Shown piece by piece: positions 21,467 to 35,107 of a stretch of 64,000 bases of DNA. The position numbers and the translations under genes are program-made. The stretch comes from Calycina herbarum (taxonomy: Eukaryota; Ascomycota; Leotiomycetes; Helotiales; Pezizellaceae). The stretch lies in contig LLEY01000022.1 of NCBI GenBank assembly GCA_001414485.1, positions 372,001-436,000 of the forward strand, read 5' to 3'. Positions within the stretch are counted from its first letter, which is position 1, and each line of letters starts with the position of its first letter. A model generated the notes under the pieces. It did not search any database and had not been told where the DNA came from. It worked only from the letters and a program-made list of their open reading frames with translations.

Positions 21467-24400
21467 TCAGTAAGGAATACCATTCGTCAAAAGCTGGAAC
21501 TGATCGTAAACCCCAGTCGAATAACTCGACTGACTTCTCTTAATCAAACCTCTCATAAAATCCGCCGCCTCTCTTTCGCTCTTATCCGGCACGAATCTCT
21601 CCTTGAAATGCTGAATGGTCTCTGGTTTGAAACAAGGAAGACCGGAATCCATCATCAACAAGACGAGCTGGGAGAGTTTTTCTGTGTACTGTCGGGAAGC
21701 GAGGAAAGCTTTGACACACAGCTCTTCAAACCACTTGTATGACTGATGATCAGTGCTTCCTCCCATAACAGCGACCATTTCTGTTGTAAGCTTGAAGGGC
21801 GCTCTTTCAAATTTCACTCCACCAGGAGCAATATCGAAGCAGAAACCAAAATCGATATGTAAAATATGGCCCGCGTCATCGATCATAATGTTTCCGTTGT
21901 GACGATCTTTGAATTGCAACAGGAATGAGATGATCGAGTAAGCAGCCATACTCTTGACGAAGTTGCTTCGAGCCTCCTGGAAGCGCAGCGAGTCCTCATT
22001 ACCGTATTTCGAGACGAAATAGTCGTAAAGACCATTGACAGCTTCTCGACCAACCATATCTCGAGAGATGGAATTTGGAAGAACATCAATGACACCACAT
22101 CCAGGAGCAGTGGCTGTGACACGATATGGGAACACGTAGACGTCAAGGCCAACGTTGTTGAAAATTCCTCTGAAGGCGGCAATCATTTGAAGAGCCAACA
22201 CATCCTGACGACAATCATCTCCGACTTTGAAAATGGCTGATTGCCATATCTCAATGGTGTTATCTTGTGGCACTGAACCCCCATTCTTGTTCGTTTCTTC
22301 GAGCATGTCATCGGTACCTTCCATGTCGCCTTTGTTTTTCTTGATTCTGAATGTTGCCATGTAAGGTGCTTTTGCGTGACTTTGTAGGGGTTTGCCGGAT
22401 TTTCGGTCAATACCAATGACTACTCCATCCGGATTACTTGGCAAGTAGACCCCTACTTCGACCTTGATTTTCCGAAGTTCCTCTTCAATCTTCTGCTTCT
22501 TTTCGGGTTTGGGACGCTTGATGTAAGGTTTCAGTTTACCAGATATGCTTGTCACTTCATCGAAAAAGGAAAATTCTCGCTCATAGAAAGCTTTGTCAAC
22601 AGCAGAGAACTCAGCAATCATTCTATTCATGACGTGGTCGAGCGTAGGCTTGACAGCATCGGGCTATGGATCTAATTAGTATTTCGTCTTTTGGGGCGTC
22701 AAGGTCAACTTACAATTAGCGAATCTTCATCTTTGAAGGCGTTCGCTTTCATGTTCCAAATAATTTGGTGTGCAAAAAGCTGGGAGAACTTTGCAGTCTC
22801 AACGATGTATCGTTCTACATATCCCAAGGCATCATATCGAAGAGTTTGAACAATCTGGGGAACGAAGAAGAAAGTAACATCGACTGAGTGGCTCTCGAGA
22901 GCTCGCATAGCATATTGCAAAATGAAGGGATGGTTACGGTAGGCTGGGAGGAATAGGGTAGCAGCAGTAATTGCATTTACGGGTGCCCAGTAAAGGAGGT
23001 ACTACTAAAATTAACTCTGTCCGGGAGAACTTTCGTGTCATGACTTACCTTTAATTGAAAAGAGACATCAGATGGCAAGGAGTCGCCGAGAAGTATTTGG
23101 ACAGCTTCTGGTTCAGAAATAGCTTTGTCGGGAAAGTTGAGCAACAACCATCTGATCTGTTGGTGAAGCCTAGCCGATGGAAATCTTGTTACCAGTTGAA
23201 TTGCCAAGGACGGGTTCTCATTCCAGGCTGTTCTGATGAGACCAAGAAGGGAAGCCTAAATCAGTTAGTAATAGGAATCACGAATATAACCAATTCAAGA
23301 TATTGAAACATACCTCAGTTGGCCCTTTCAACTGTACAGGCGCATGTATATCCCGCGGCTCACCCAGAGGGTATAACCAAACATTAAGTCTAACATGCTC
23401 GGTTTCCATCAAGACCTGAAGCAAACTCTCCTTGGCCTGAATGAGCTTCAGAAGAGGTGTATGAACCTGGGTGACCATTTGCACATTTTTCAATGCCACT
23501 GAAACATCAGCCATCAATCGAGTTTCGGCTTTCAACTGTACTCTATTTCCACCAAATGACCACTGAGGTGGGAAGCTAAACCAAGTAAGAGCCGCTGACA
23601 GAATCTTATCTTTTAGTTGGCATCTGGACTTGAAGTCAAGTGCTGTAACGTGTCTCATAACCTTAAGCCCGAATAAGACGATGTGAAATCTGATCTCTCT
23701 GGAGAGTGGATGCCCTGTGGATTGTTTGAGAGCGTCCAGGGTAACATTCAAAAGCCGGACAAAGGCTTTCTCGGCATGTGGATTTCCTAAACGAGTGGCA
23801 TTAAAGTGACTGCCCAGAAATTGCAACAATCGCATATGAGGTTGGAGAAGGTTATGGGCTATGTGTTGTCGCTTGGACAAGGTTGCTCTATCACTAGGAG
23901 CAAATTCTCCCTTTACGTAGAAAGGATCGGGGTGACTTCTCGAGTTAGTAAACTTTATTAATGGTTATAGTTGGAACTTACAGAAAATGGGAGTTGAATA
24001 CTCCAATTCGCCGATGAATAGTTGATTCCCATTGCTGAGCAACTTCCATCAAAATTCTCGGCTCCATTCGAGGATTCTCATTAATCACACCAAGCCAAAG
24101 GGATATTCCAAGCTGAATGGATTGTTTTGTGAAAACGCCAAATGGTATAGCCACGAGATGATGAACGATGGCACATTCGTCTTTCTTACTGCGACATAGT
24201 AATGCTGCTGCTCTGCGAAGAATATCCCGAAGTTCGCTAATCGGTATGAGCTTTCGCCTCAATGTTCGTTGCTCGATGTGAGCAAGAACTGTGACGGCGT
24301 CTTCGCCATTTTTACCAGGCGCTTGGCTAATCGATCCGCGTCGCTTTCCAAGATGCATAACATGAAGCCATTCGGCGTCATGGTCAGGAAGTGCTTCTGC

Positions 24401-27400
24401 ATACCGGTATTCTTGTCTGGTTGTATACTGAGCAATGAAGTCAGATGCGGTGTTGATGTTGATATCTCCGTGGTGGTCAATAGCATTAAGCCTTTGATCG
24501 GTGCTTGGGATAAGTGCTCCCATCTCGTTTGCAAAAGACCGCCCCAAAGATATATGTCCATATGCCCCGTCATCATCGTACTCGGATAGATATGTTTGTA
24601 AAAGACCCTTTACATCCAATGGAGCAATGCTGATGACAGAGGTTACCCAAGTTTTGGCCTTTCTGTAAAGATTGTTCAGAGTGCGTCGACGAAGAGCGTA
24701 ATCATCAGACAATTCAATCGCAACCTTTCCTCGAACAGATGTAAATGCCGATTTCCATTCATATTCATCGGTTTCAGCGTCCAAACAGCTAGACCACATG
24801 AGGGATAGCAACTCTATCAATGCAAATAGTGAAGACTTTTGGCAAAGGGCGGAAGGAACCTCATGGATGACACGATCAGCACATGCCAAGGCGGCCTGTT
24901 GAACTCGTTCGATACGATAACAGCAACCGTTGAAGATAAGCGCAAGCTGCTTCGCAACATATGGAGCGGAAAACGTAGGATTGGTGCCAGTCAAAGACTT
25001 TTTGAAGTAGGAATCCATGACTGCGGTAGTGATTCCTTCCATGGTGCTACTCATATCGCCTTTCCGCATACTAGGTTCCATGAAATAAGTCAATGCCTTG
25101 GAACAATCTCCAGAGCCAGCTCGCAACGTCTCGACAAGATATGCTGCTTGTAGGAATATGACCTTTCGGTAACTCAAGCTTCGGATGTCTGACGTCTTCG
25201 CGGGGAGGAGCGCACAGAGTCGCTTTTTCTGAGCAGCCTCATGGTCGTTACTCATTCCACGGCGGAGAACAGAGTTTAATTCGATATCGCTTTCAATTTG
25301 TTCACCCTTCTGTTCACCAACGAGGGGTCTGGAATGAATAGCCATGATCCGTAATTCGTTGAGATATTTCCTACCCCTTTCTGTGTTTGTGGCAAATCCA
25401 TGAACAGCTATGTTGAACCACGCATCTCGGAACAGGGAAAGTGTCTCTTCACCAATACTTTCATCAGATATGAAATTATTGGTTGACATTAAGATCGCCA
25501 AGGGTTGCAAAAGTTGGCCAATATCTCGGGCAGCCATTTCTACGTCCGCTTCGCGAGTACTTTGGGCTTGGTGCACATCTCCTTTACTGATTATGGCTTC
25601 GAGAATATCCTCAAGGTAAATATCATACAATGGCGTGTCTCTGCGTAATGTTGACGAGAGAAAATTGAGAGCTTTCATCACCTAAAAATTCATTAGCATT
25701 GTAACAAACTGATTTTGGTTTATCACTAACAGCATCGAGTAGTATCTCGTCATTATGAAGCACACTTTCCTGACTAATCCTGGTGTATAGTTTCAGTAGA
25801 GTTCGGAACTCGAGTGGTCCTCCACTTAAAGCAAGCCCAGCAGATTGCTTGATAATCCGAGCATCCGTGGATTTGTTGACTTTGCCGATTTTTTGCAAGA
25901 GCATCGATTGAGCCAGGGCAGTAATTTTTGGATCATCACAGGTGCTGGCAATGCCGCAAACAGCCTGCACAACATTGCTATAGACAAAAGAGGTTTCCTC
26001 TTCGCCGCTTGTTGGCAATGAGATACTGCTACCAGTAGACAGTTTCCCGTTGTAGAATGAAGAACTGACTGTTCCATCCATAGGGATATCGCCATTGGCA
26101 CCTCCAACCTGGCGATCTGCGCTTGAGGTAGAACTTAAAACATTTCCAAAGGTGTACAAGGTGGTGATGATGGCATCCTGCGATAGGAGTTGCAGAACGA
26201 AAGCTAGGCACTTTGATGCTAGGGGGATAGTGTTGCCTCGTGGGTTGCCTTGTACGATGAATCGTGGTAGCAATCGACTAACATTGGGAGCAAAACTAGG
26301 AGAAATCTTTGATAGCAAGGCCATAGAGCGTAGCGTAACGCTTGCAAGAGTCTCATCGGTCATTTGTGCAGGATCCGCAAGGGTACTCTCGAGCCATGGC
26401 ATGAGAGCTTCGGGCTCAGCAGCGTCCTGGTTGAGTAACACGCAATTCAAGTAAGTAGTAATTGCCCCCGCTTTCACGGAAAAGGCTAGTCTTTGCTGCC
26501 ATGTGGATCCCAGCCGAAGATAATCTGCTCCGTCTTCAAGGAGGCTCATCTCATCGGAAGCCATATCGGCCATTGTCTCAATTGTGTCAAAGTCGACTTC
26601 CTCAGTGTAACTAGCTCCTAGAACAAGTCCAACTTTCCTCGACATGTGTATGTCTAGAATATCATTATTTCGAAGTTGTTTTGCATCAGATACCAACAAC
26701 GAAGATGATGCAACAAGAAGCCACATGAAGCTTTGTTGGAGAAGCATAGCTCCAAGAGGACGCCCAATAGCTGCGTAATGACGAACATATCTCTTCCATT
26801 CCTTCGTATGGCTATGCACAGTTGAAGAATTACGAATTGTCGAACAAGCAGTCTCAACTGCCACCAGAAATTCTTCAGAAAGAAGCAATTTTACACGCTG
26901 AACCAAGAGTAGTCGTTCTTCGGCCGTCCAAAAATGTGCATAGGTCGCGGCAGCATCGAGAAATCCTAGAACCGTGATGGTGATTGTAGCAACATTAACA
27001 GCGTCTTCCACTTCAGTGACACTTCCATCATCAGAAGCCGGGCCCGATGGTGGGGAAGCTGCTTTGGCTGCATCCACACAATGGCGTAGATAAACCCATA
27101 ATCTCTCGGAAATCGGTTTTCTTAGACGCTCATGATTTATACCTAAGGTGAGAAGTGCAGTTGTGAGGTTGTTGCTTAAAGCTTCAATAGGCGACGGTTC
27201 AATATCGCGGAAATAAGGGGATGGATCGAAGACTTGGGTATGGGCCTCCAGGATATATGGAGAAAGTTGTTCCATTAACTTTTCTGCGCTTTGGAAACTT
27301 TGTAATAATGGTGCCGCCTTGCATAGTGCCAGTAGAACTTCGAATTCCCGTATGCTCTATTCCTTATCAGTTTCCCACCGTCCCAGGGTTGTATTTGTAT

Positions 27401-27653
27401 TTATAGTCGTACCATGGGAGAGCTAGCCAAAGAACCCCCATCTCGTCCTCTTGAATTCCCATTGACATTTCCTTGCCCTGGACAGCCTCTGGCAAGTCGC
27501 TGCAAGTCGGAAGTCTCGAAGGAAGTTGTAGATGACGTAGCAGATAGCGCTGCGATTTTCTGCAGTGCCTTTCGGCGGATGTTTCGTGAAGCGCTATGTA
27601 GTAATTAGTATCTGGTGTGCATTTAACTTGAAGGAGAAGAGGTACTTGTCCAT
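21467..27653 (-). CDS. STT4: Phosphatidylinositol 4-kinase type III alpha
   Basis: Stt4 makes PI4P at the plasma membrane, feeding PI(4,5)P2, actin and cell-wall signalling. Eight exons were joined: 27653-27646, 27593-27413, 27356-25731, 25681-23982, about 23938-23314, 23255-23049, 23001-22714 and 22663-21467. They total 1943 residues, close to yeast (1900). Exon 1 codes for only MDN minus one base. The start of exon 5 may be 23938 or 23935. N-terminal helical repeats fill most of the length. YLLYWAPVNAIT and YAMRALESHSVDVTFFFVPQIVQTL mark the PIK helical domain. The kinase domain has VYLPSNPDGVVIGIDRKSG, GDDCRQD, catalytic DRHNGN and the HIDFGF metal motif. Introns are 43-58 nt. The promoter is shared with PRE7, 269 bp away. 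Confidence 0.95.
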
Positions 27654-27922
27654 TGCTGTCACGGAACCTCCCCCTTGCTGGCGAAATTTGATGCGCTCGT
27701 TGCTAAATATGATATTGTTGCGGCCCAGGCCATATGTTGGGTTTGAAGTGAAGCTACCCCTGTCAACCTGACGGCGCTAGTGTTCTTTACTGCGAGGCAG
27801 CGACGAGGCGCGTTCAACCACAAGACAGCAGAGCTCTAGAATACAGCCACCATTACCCAACCCATCTCTACCACAGTCCCGCGAAATTCACCTCACTTCC
27901 GCACCCCAGATCACAGTTCAAG
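27654..27922. promoter_or_regulatory. Shared divergent promoter region, STT4 / PRE7
   Basis: 269 bp separate the two start codons. No proteasome-associated control element (GGTGGCAAA) was recognised on either strand. Confidence 0.5.
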
Positions 27923-28762
27923 ATGTCGGCGATGTTTAGCCAAAACCCATTGATGAATGGTCCAAATTACTCCTTCAACCAAGCTCCCTCAACAGCAGGT
28001 GGAAACACGGAGCACTCATTCTACCCGTAAGTATGTGTTGAAGTTCTGTTGGGCCTCTACTCATACCTGTATAGATACACCGATAATGGTGGTTCAACCC
28101 TCGCCATCTCTGGCAACGATTTCACAATCATCGCAGGTGACACCAGATCAACGTCCGGCTACAGCATCAACACCCGATACAGCCCTAAAGTCTTCAAAAT
28201 CGGCGGTACTACCTCCTCCCAAGATGATGCCAACCTCGTATTATCCGTCGTAGGGTTCGCCGCAGATGGAGAGGCATTGAAGGAGCGTTTGGACGCAATC
28301 GTCAAGATGTACCGATACCAACACGGCAAGCCCATGTCCGTCAAGGCATGCGCGCAACGATTATCCACACTCCTCTACGGAAAGCGATTCTTCCCATACT
28401 ACGTTACCGCTATTTTGGGTGGATTGGACGAGCAAGGAAAGGGAGCTGTTTACTCTTACGATCCCGTTGGCAGTTACGAGAGAGAACAGTGCAGAGCGGC
28501 GGGTGCTGCTGCAAGTTTGATCATGCCGTTCTTAGACAACCAGGTCAACTTCAAGAACCAATATATCCCAGGCAGCGGAGAGGGCCACGCGTTACAGGAG
28601 CGAGAGAAGATCCCATTATCGAAGAATGAGGTTGAGGATTTGGTGAAAGATGCGTTTGACAGTGCGGTAGAGAGACATATCGAGGTTGGTGATGGGCTTC
28701 AGACGTTGATTATCACGAAATCTGGTATCGAGGAGAAGTACTTGCCACTCAAGAAGGATTAG
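27923..28762 (+). CDS. PRE7: 20S proteasome subunit beta-6 (yeast Pre7, human PSMB1)
   Basis: Beta-6 is a structural, non-catalytic subunit of the 20S core. Exons 27923-28026 and 28075-28762 give 263 residues; the 48-nt intron has GTAAGT and ATAG ends. The subunit mark is YTDNGGSTLAISGNDF followed by IIAGDTR. There is no Thr-1 after the Gly, as known for beta-6. Further conserved parts are YSYDPVGSYER and GAAASLIMPFLDNQV. The 35 residues before the core form the propeptide. The C-terminal tail ends LPLKKD. Confidence 0.95.
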
Positions 28763-31700
28763 AGGGCAGTGGGATAGCTCACATGATTGTAATACTAGAC
28801 CAGAGCCCAATGTATTCAAGCTGGTAGCTTGATTTCTAACGTCCAAGATCTCACAACATTGCCTTCTCTCCGTCATGACCAAGTGGCTGATGGAAACCCT
28901 TCCATCCTTGGTCTTTTACAGAACGCTAGCTGCATACATACTCAACAATTAATGTGGCCATTTTCACGTGTTTTCTCAAAACCACAACCCAGAAAGCTTC
29001 TTGGCAACCAGGAATGTTGAAATAGACGTCATAGTAACACAAAGTAAGTAGTCCCTACATGATCAACATATTACTATCCCCATCATAATAAATCGTGATC
29101 GGAAATCGGAACACATTTTTCCAAATCAAGATCATTATGACGCTGCTGGGGACCAAGAGAAGTGTGTGGGCTATGTGATGGCTTGTGGATATGAAAGTCT
29201 TTTGGTAAGGTACCTTTTGGTGATTTACCCAAGTAGGAAGGGGCAAATGTTTAAATAGTTGGGTGAGTCAGTCTTGTCATAATCAAAAGAATTTATAATT
29301 ATAGAAATTGAAAGATGTAGGTTCAGCCACATTTATTTTCTCATAGTCCCATAAATGCATTTAGAACCCTGAAGCGCGTCTAGATAACTAATTTGATATC
29401 CAAGCGCAGTTCCCATTTTTCGTACTCGCCTCACCAACAAAGAGCGGACAACAAACGATTCCGAAGTCAAATCAAAGCGTCGTCGCCTAATTGTCCAAAC
29501 GCTTATATTCTCTCGAACTGGCCTTCGAGATGATATGGAACAATGAAGGTCAATTACAGGCTACAAATTTGTTCCAAGCGTTTGAGATAATCACTTGCAT
29601 CCTCTGCAAGGTGGAACAACGAGAGCTACAAACCCAGAATACCTACAGGTATTTACTGCCACTTTGACTGTCCACCGCAAACCATCAAACCATTGTCATG
29701 TATCTTGCAGTAGTGCAATAGTATCCTCTTTCGATTTTGCTTTCCAGCCACGAGCTAAGGAAGTTGTAAGGCTCTAGAATGTGCGCACTTGCGATGTTCT
29801 TAGCTCCCCTTGAGTCAGACTCTTGTTCTTGCCGCGCTTATATGACAGACACCTGAAAGCATTGACGGACGTGTGTGCTGAATACATTGGTGGATCCCCC
29901 ATCTTCGTCTCTGAATCTTGTATTAAAGTTCGTGGCTTCTCTTGTGATGTGGCTCGTGAAAGAAGGTTCTTGTCTGAGGCCCCCCTTGTATTTCGAAACG
30001 CCCTAATTCGCAAGCTGCGAGCTTAGCGCTAGACCTGGGATATCTCCGTCAACTTGGTCGACGGTGGTCCTAGTGGTCGACAGTATTTCGAAGTTGTGGG
30101 CGGGGTATTATGGAGTATGCGATGAAGTTTTCCATCGATGGGGTATGGAATTGTTGGGTATGTGCCGATATTGCTTGCTGTCCTCTGAAATAGGAAGCAT
30201 TGCGATCTAGCGATGTTGAAGAGGGGTTGAGGAACTCGATAGGATCGTTATTCTAAGGGTGCTTTTCAGTTAGCGGGACTTGTTTACGAATAGCGAGGGC
30301 AGCCTTCTCTCGAGTTGTTTCACTTGGAGCAAATGTATACTTCGCAAACTCGGACAACGAAGTATCCAAATCCAGTGTGCCGGCTTGCAATCGACAGAGG
30401 GCTGTTGTTTGTGGCGCGAAGCTCGGCTTGCTGGACTTCGAGAGATCAAAGGATAAATAAGAGAAAGACACAACTTGACATGAACACGGAAGCTTCGAAA
30501 AGGGGGAAAAGAATGATTGTGGAAGAACGAGTCTGCCGTTCGAATTGCTGATGGTTCATGGGGAATTCAGAATGCACAGAGAACAGTTCGAGGGATTCCG
30601 AACGGGCTTTCTCCAGGGAGGCAAGCCACAACTGGGAAGTGTGGGTGGGAAACAGGAGGGACAAGGTCTCGGAAAATTCATGATTGGATCTCGGCTGCTT
30701 ACTTTCCTAATTGTCTCGCATGTCCCTTGTTGGTTGCCAGCGAAGCCAGTATGTTTCCGGTCATTGCTTCCGTATTAAGTGGGCGCTTGTCGCAGATTGG
30801 CTCTCTCTGCTACATGCCAATTGGAAGTAGCATTGAATGACGGCGCAGAAGCTCCGAGATCTATTGGCTATGAATGCTTTGGAAGGAAACATAGGAAATA
30901 TTGCATAGTTAGTAAATGAAGACATGAAGAGACAAGGAAGGAATTTGAAGTTTGACGAATTTTGGCAATGGCAACTTGAATTTCCAAACTGCTATGGGGA
31001 GCAGGCTAGGAAACATACACTGAATACTCCGTACGGAGCACAAAATTTCCTCGCATGCAGAAGATATTGGTTCGTGCAGCTCTGCTCCAAACACGAATTT
31101 GGCAGCCAGTCAGCGACGGAGCGCGTAATTAGGTAACTCGAGCCGTTACCGGAAGTAACACTTCTGATCTTTGGCTATGTATCTTCTCAGCCACGATGCC
31201 CTTGCTGATCTGTGAAATAGGCCACAGTCTAGAACCGCACTAGATTCAATCTTCGTGGCAGCTCTTCCACTGCAGGTGAGGTGAAGTGCCGGTATCTGTC
31301 ACAGGTAGGGGTTCGGATTGGTGCACTCGTTCGTGAGAATATGCTTCGTGCTTGCCAGCAGCACCAAAACACAGAAAACAACTTCGTAAAACGAGTGAAG
31401 ATAGGTTGCATAAAAGCGTAGGAAATGTTTATATACGTGGACTCATATTTCAGGAAGGGAATAAAGCTTTTGTTTTCAAGGTTTAGTGTTCCTAAGCACC
31501 CAGCATATTCTCACGAACGAGTGCATCCCCTGGTGGGCTACCGCTCATTTCAAGTATCTCTTCAGAATATAAGCGTATGGGCACCAAGCAGGAGGTCTGC
31601 TCTTGAAGGGGGAAACCCAGCCGCGAAACTTATCAATACACTGGAGGCTCTCATGACGATCTTTCTATAATATCAAACCATTGTTATAACTTAAATCAAT

Positions 31701-33600
31701 AAATCAATGAATCAATAAATCAATGAATCAATAAATCAATGAATCAATAAATCAATGAATCAATAAATCAATGAATCAATAGATCAATGAATCAATAAAC
31801 CAATGAATCAATAAATCAAGTAGAAGCAAAAACCCGACATAAGATATTAAAACTCTGCAGCAATCTTGAAGGGCAGGAATCGCAACGAGCGCAAGGAACA
31901 ACTGGGGTACATGAAGAAGAGGCTCCTTGCGCCACCTCAAAGCATGCCACTTCTAAAGCAGCATTGAGTGGCAAAGGCTTTGAGCATTGTTGAGGGGCTC
32001 TATGGTCTGCAACCACCAGCAACCTCAAAATTGAAGCGGGTACAATATCCCCACAGAGATGAAGTGTGACAGCAGGACCCCTTTTCTGCATATACTGTAA
32101 CCTGAAACAGCAAAAAGATGGGCGGCGGGATACACCGTTGATTAGTAGAAATAGCAGCCTGGCTGGGTATATACTGGATAAGCAGGACGCGTATGTTGGG
32201 TCGATCACGAGGAGCCGTGTTGAAGCCAATGGATGTACTCCATGGAGCAGAGTATGAAGGGACTTCCGGGAAGGAAGTCCACCGGGGGAGGGGATTGCGG
32301 AAACTTCTCAAAGGAGGTAGATAAGAGACGATCTTTTAGCAAAGAAAGATGAGTTTTGGTTGATCTCTTGTGCTGACATTTCATGTTTGGATTTCGAAGT
32401 CGCTTTTGCCTCTGTGCCAAGGCTCGCTTGCATGGTCAAGCCACAATCAGAAACCGTGCACTCGCCACACCAAAACAGCACCTTTTTGCACCTTTTTGAC
32501 ACCTTTTTGGCCAGGTCGTGGGGGTTGTGTTGTCTTTGCAGCTGTTAAGCTAAATTTGCCCAAGTTTTCGCCGAACAGTCGGGCACCCAGGTTAGCTCTA
32601 GGTTAAACTTCGTGAGATACACTCTTTATCATAATTCTGTACAACTACCTGACTTACGGAGTAAAGCCCCAAAGCCCAAAAGCTCTAGGTTAAGAGAACC
32701 TTGGCACTACGGACTAGGTCCACCTGTGTTTATGGTTCGATATTGACGCCACTCCACTCATTCGGAGGTTGTCGACACGCTCCGAAGCAGTAATCGAAGA
32801 TGCGATGCTCCCTTGCTCGCGGCTGACGGCGGCCCCATACAGCCCCGTCCCAGAGTTGCGCAATGAAAGGCAAGGTTTCCTTGTCTCTTCTTTGCCTACT
32901 CGTCTCGTACTGTACGGAGTACCTACCCAGTCTGGATCTCCAACTAGGATCACCAGTCTGAGTTTGAGAATTCGAGATGCGCAAAGTTCAAACGGGTCGG
33001 CAGATGTGGCTGATGATGACTCGGGATGCGTTCGGACCAGACCAGAATTGCCACCCTGGAATGGTTCCTGGATTTCCTGCTCCTGAGTCCTGACGGGCAC
33101 CTCCCGGCTTGGGAACGTCATCTTAACATCACATTAACCAAATTTGATAGCAAAAATTCTGGTTTGGTTCGGCTCGCCTTTTTCTTCCTCTTCAAAGTGC
33201 GGTGCAGTAGTCATTCGCTGATGGTCTTATGCCGTACCAGCCGGCTGGGAAGACTAATTACTCCCCCGCGAGACGGCGTCACCGGAGTTTGGTCGAGCTC
33301 TCCTGGATTGTGTAGAACTACTGGTAGAGTCTAATTCATCTTGCGATTGGCGAAAGTCGAACAAGCTATCCGACCTGACGTTTCTCCGTCGGCGGAATTC
33401 CTACAAGCTTCCAGAGTTACTGTTGAGAACAGTTCGTAAACAATTAAGCTACAATTGAGCGAGGAGGGACATTTTGGCTCTTTCTTCATCTTCTTCATCT
33501 TCTTCTTCCTCTTTAATAAACTCATGAATTGGAATGCATGGGCAAACAGATCAAATTACTGTCTGACTACCTAACATGATATAATAGTGGCTTATGGCTA
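28763..33600. other. Large gene-poor stretch
   Basis: About 4.8 kb after PRE7 with no open frame that shows a family motif or splice-consistent exons. It holds a 16-bp tandem array (31688-31820) and several CCGTACGG-type palindromes (31026-31038, 32907-32923; a related ACGGAGTAA at 32656). It could carry a non-coding transcript or remote control DNA for the YTH gene; neither is shown by sequence alone. Confidence 0.45.
31688..31820. repeat. 16-bp tandem repeat, about 8 copies
   Basis: The unit AATCAATGAATCAATA repeats nearly perfectly, with single-base changes in the last copies (AGATCAAT, AAACCAAT). It is also a nested 8-bp repeat, AATCAATR. No open frame uses it. Confidence 0.9.
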
Positions 33601-35107
33601 ACTGTTAGGTAGACAATCCGGTACTGTACCCGCTTGTCTGGGCCCTGTTCGAACTCTCCCCTGGCGTTTTGCCACCACCGCCAGGATGGGAGGGGACCTT
33701 CTTCTCTCCTTCTCTCCTTCTCTCTCCCCGCCGCCACACTCTGCTCGTCCCTTCTTCATGGATCCCCGGGAGTGGCAAAATGATGAGCGGGGGAATCGAC
33801 TTTCTGGAAATCCCATTGTGGGTTGGCCTGGAAAAGCAGCCACACGTTGGAGATTCCCATGTCCGCATCGTGAGGCTGTGCTGCCTCTGCTGCCGCTCAA
33901 TTGCAAGCATTCACAACTGTACAGTACACACAAACAAATGCCCTGGCTTTCGTTGAGCCGATGGCGCCTTGGGGGGTGGACCCGATGAACCATGCTCTTA
34001 TATCTCTTTGGGCTTTTTCCACACAGGGGGAGAAGCTAATGTAGTGACGTCCTCACCAATGAGTTTGGTCAGGCCCCAAGCACTTTTCTTTTACACTTAC
34101 AACCCCATCTTCACCAATCACTCTGCTCTCAAAGACCTACTCTTCTGCCATCATCCATCCTTGTGCCTGGCGCGTATCTCTTCTCTTGTTTGAGATAGTC
34201 TCCGAATCATAGGTCACCGGGTCCTCAGTCCACATTTAACTCCTCTCTCCTCCTCTTCCTGCATAACCTCGCCCATTCTCCCCCCCAGGAGACCTTGAGA
34301 AGTCCCCCGTGCCAGCCCGGTCAGTCCCTTTTTATTATAAACCACTCGCGTTGTCCGTTGTCTTCTTGTCTGCGGCAAAAAAATCATCTAGCCGGCTCTT
34401 TCTTCTCAAGTGTCGAACTGGCAGCTTGTCTAATTTCCTCCTTTCCACCCGGTTGCTCAAGAGGCAAGTGAGGCACTGACAGCGGAAGCCCTAACCTTTG
34501 CAAGGGTTGCCAAAAAGCTCCGGATCAACTGTTCCCCCAGCACTCAGTTACCACGTCCTGCACTTCCTCCTCGGTTCTGTCATAGCACGTTCTTCTGATC
34601 AGGGTCTCTTGCTGATCGTTTCTGGATGCTTGAGTTGAGCTTGAGTATTGACATCGTCTGACATTACTGGACAGTTATTTCTCGTACCTCCATCAGCCCT
34701 GCCGTACGCCGAACCTCACCTGCGCCTCCTCCACAATCATTTACCTTTCTGGAAAACACTGCCCTCGCATTCCCGGCTTTCGATTGTCCCTTTCTTTCTT
34801 TAGAACATCCTCTTATCTCTACCGATTCGGATTGCCACCACATTCGCCTACATTCTCCAGAATACAAAGCCCCACCACGAGAAACTGGAGAAGTTGCAAA
34901 AAAAAGGTCCGGTCATCAATCTTCTCTTTTCAGTCCATCTTCTTTCGACTCTCGTTTGGAGAATTGTGTTCTCACATCTCCCCGCATTCCATTGTACACA
35001 TTCGTTTTGCTCCGTGCAAATATTATCTTACTTATTAGGCAAATGCTAACATGTCCTTTATTCTTGTACAGCTTTGGGCGCCATCATCCGGTCCGAACGA
35101 GAGATTC
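33601..35107 (+). promoter_or_regulatory. Promoter and spliced 5' leader of the YTH gene
   Basis: The strand is pyrimidine-rich with many CTTCTC and TCCTCC runs, a usual feature of fungal core promoters and leaders. At 35047-35071 a TGCTAAC branch point and TTGTACAG acceptor show that the leader is probably spliced. This places the ATG at 35051 inside an intron. The matching donor was not settled; GTAC-type sites near 34684 and 34703 are options. Confidence 0.5.
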
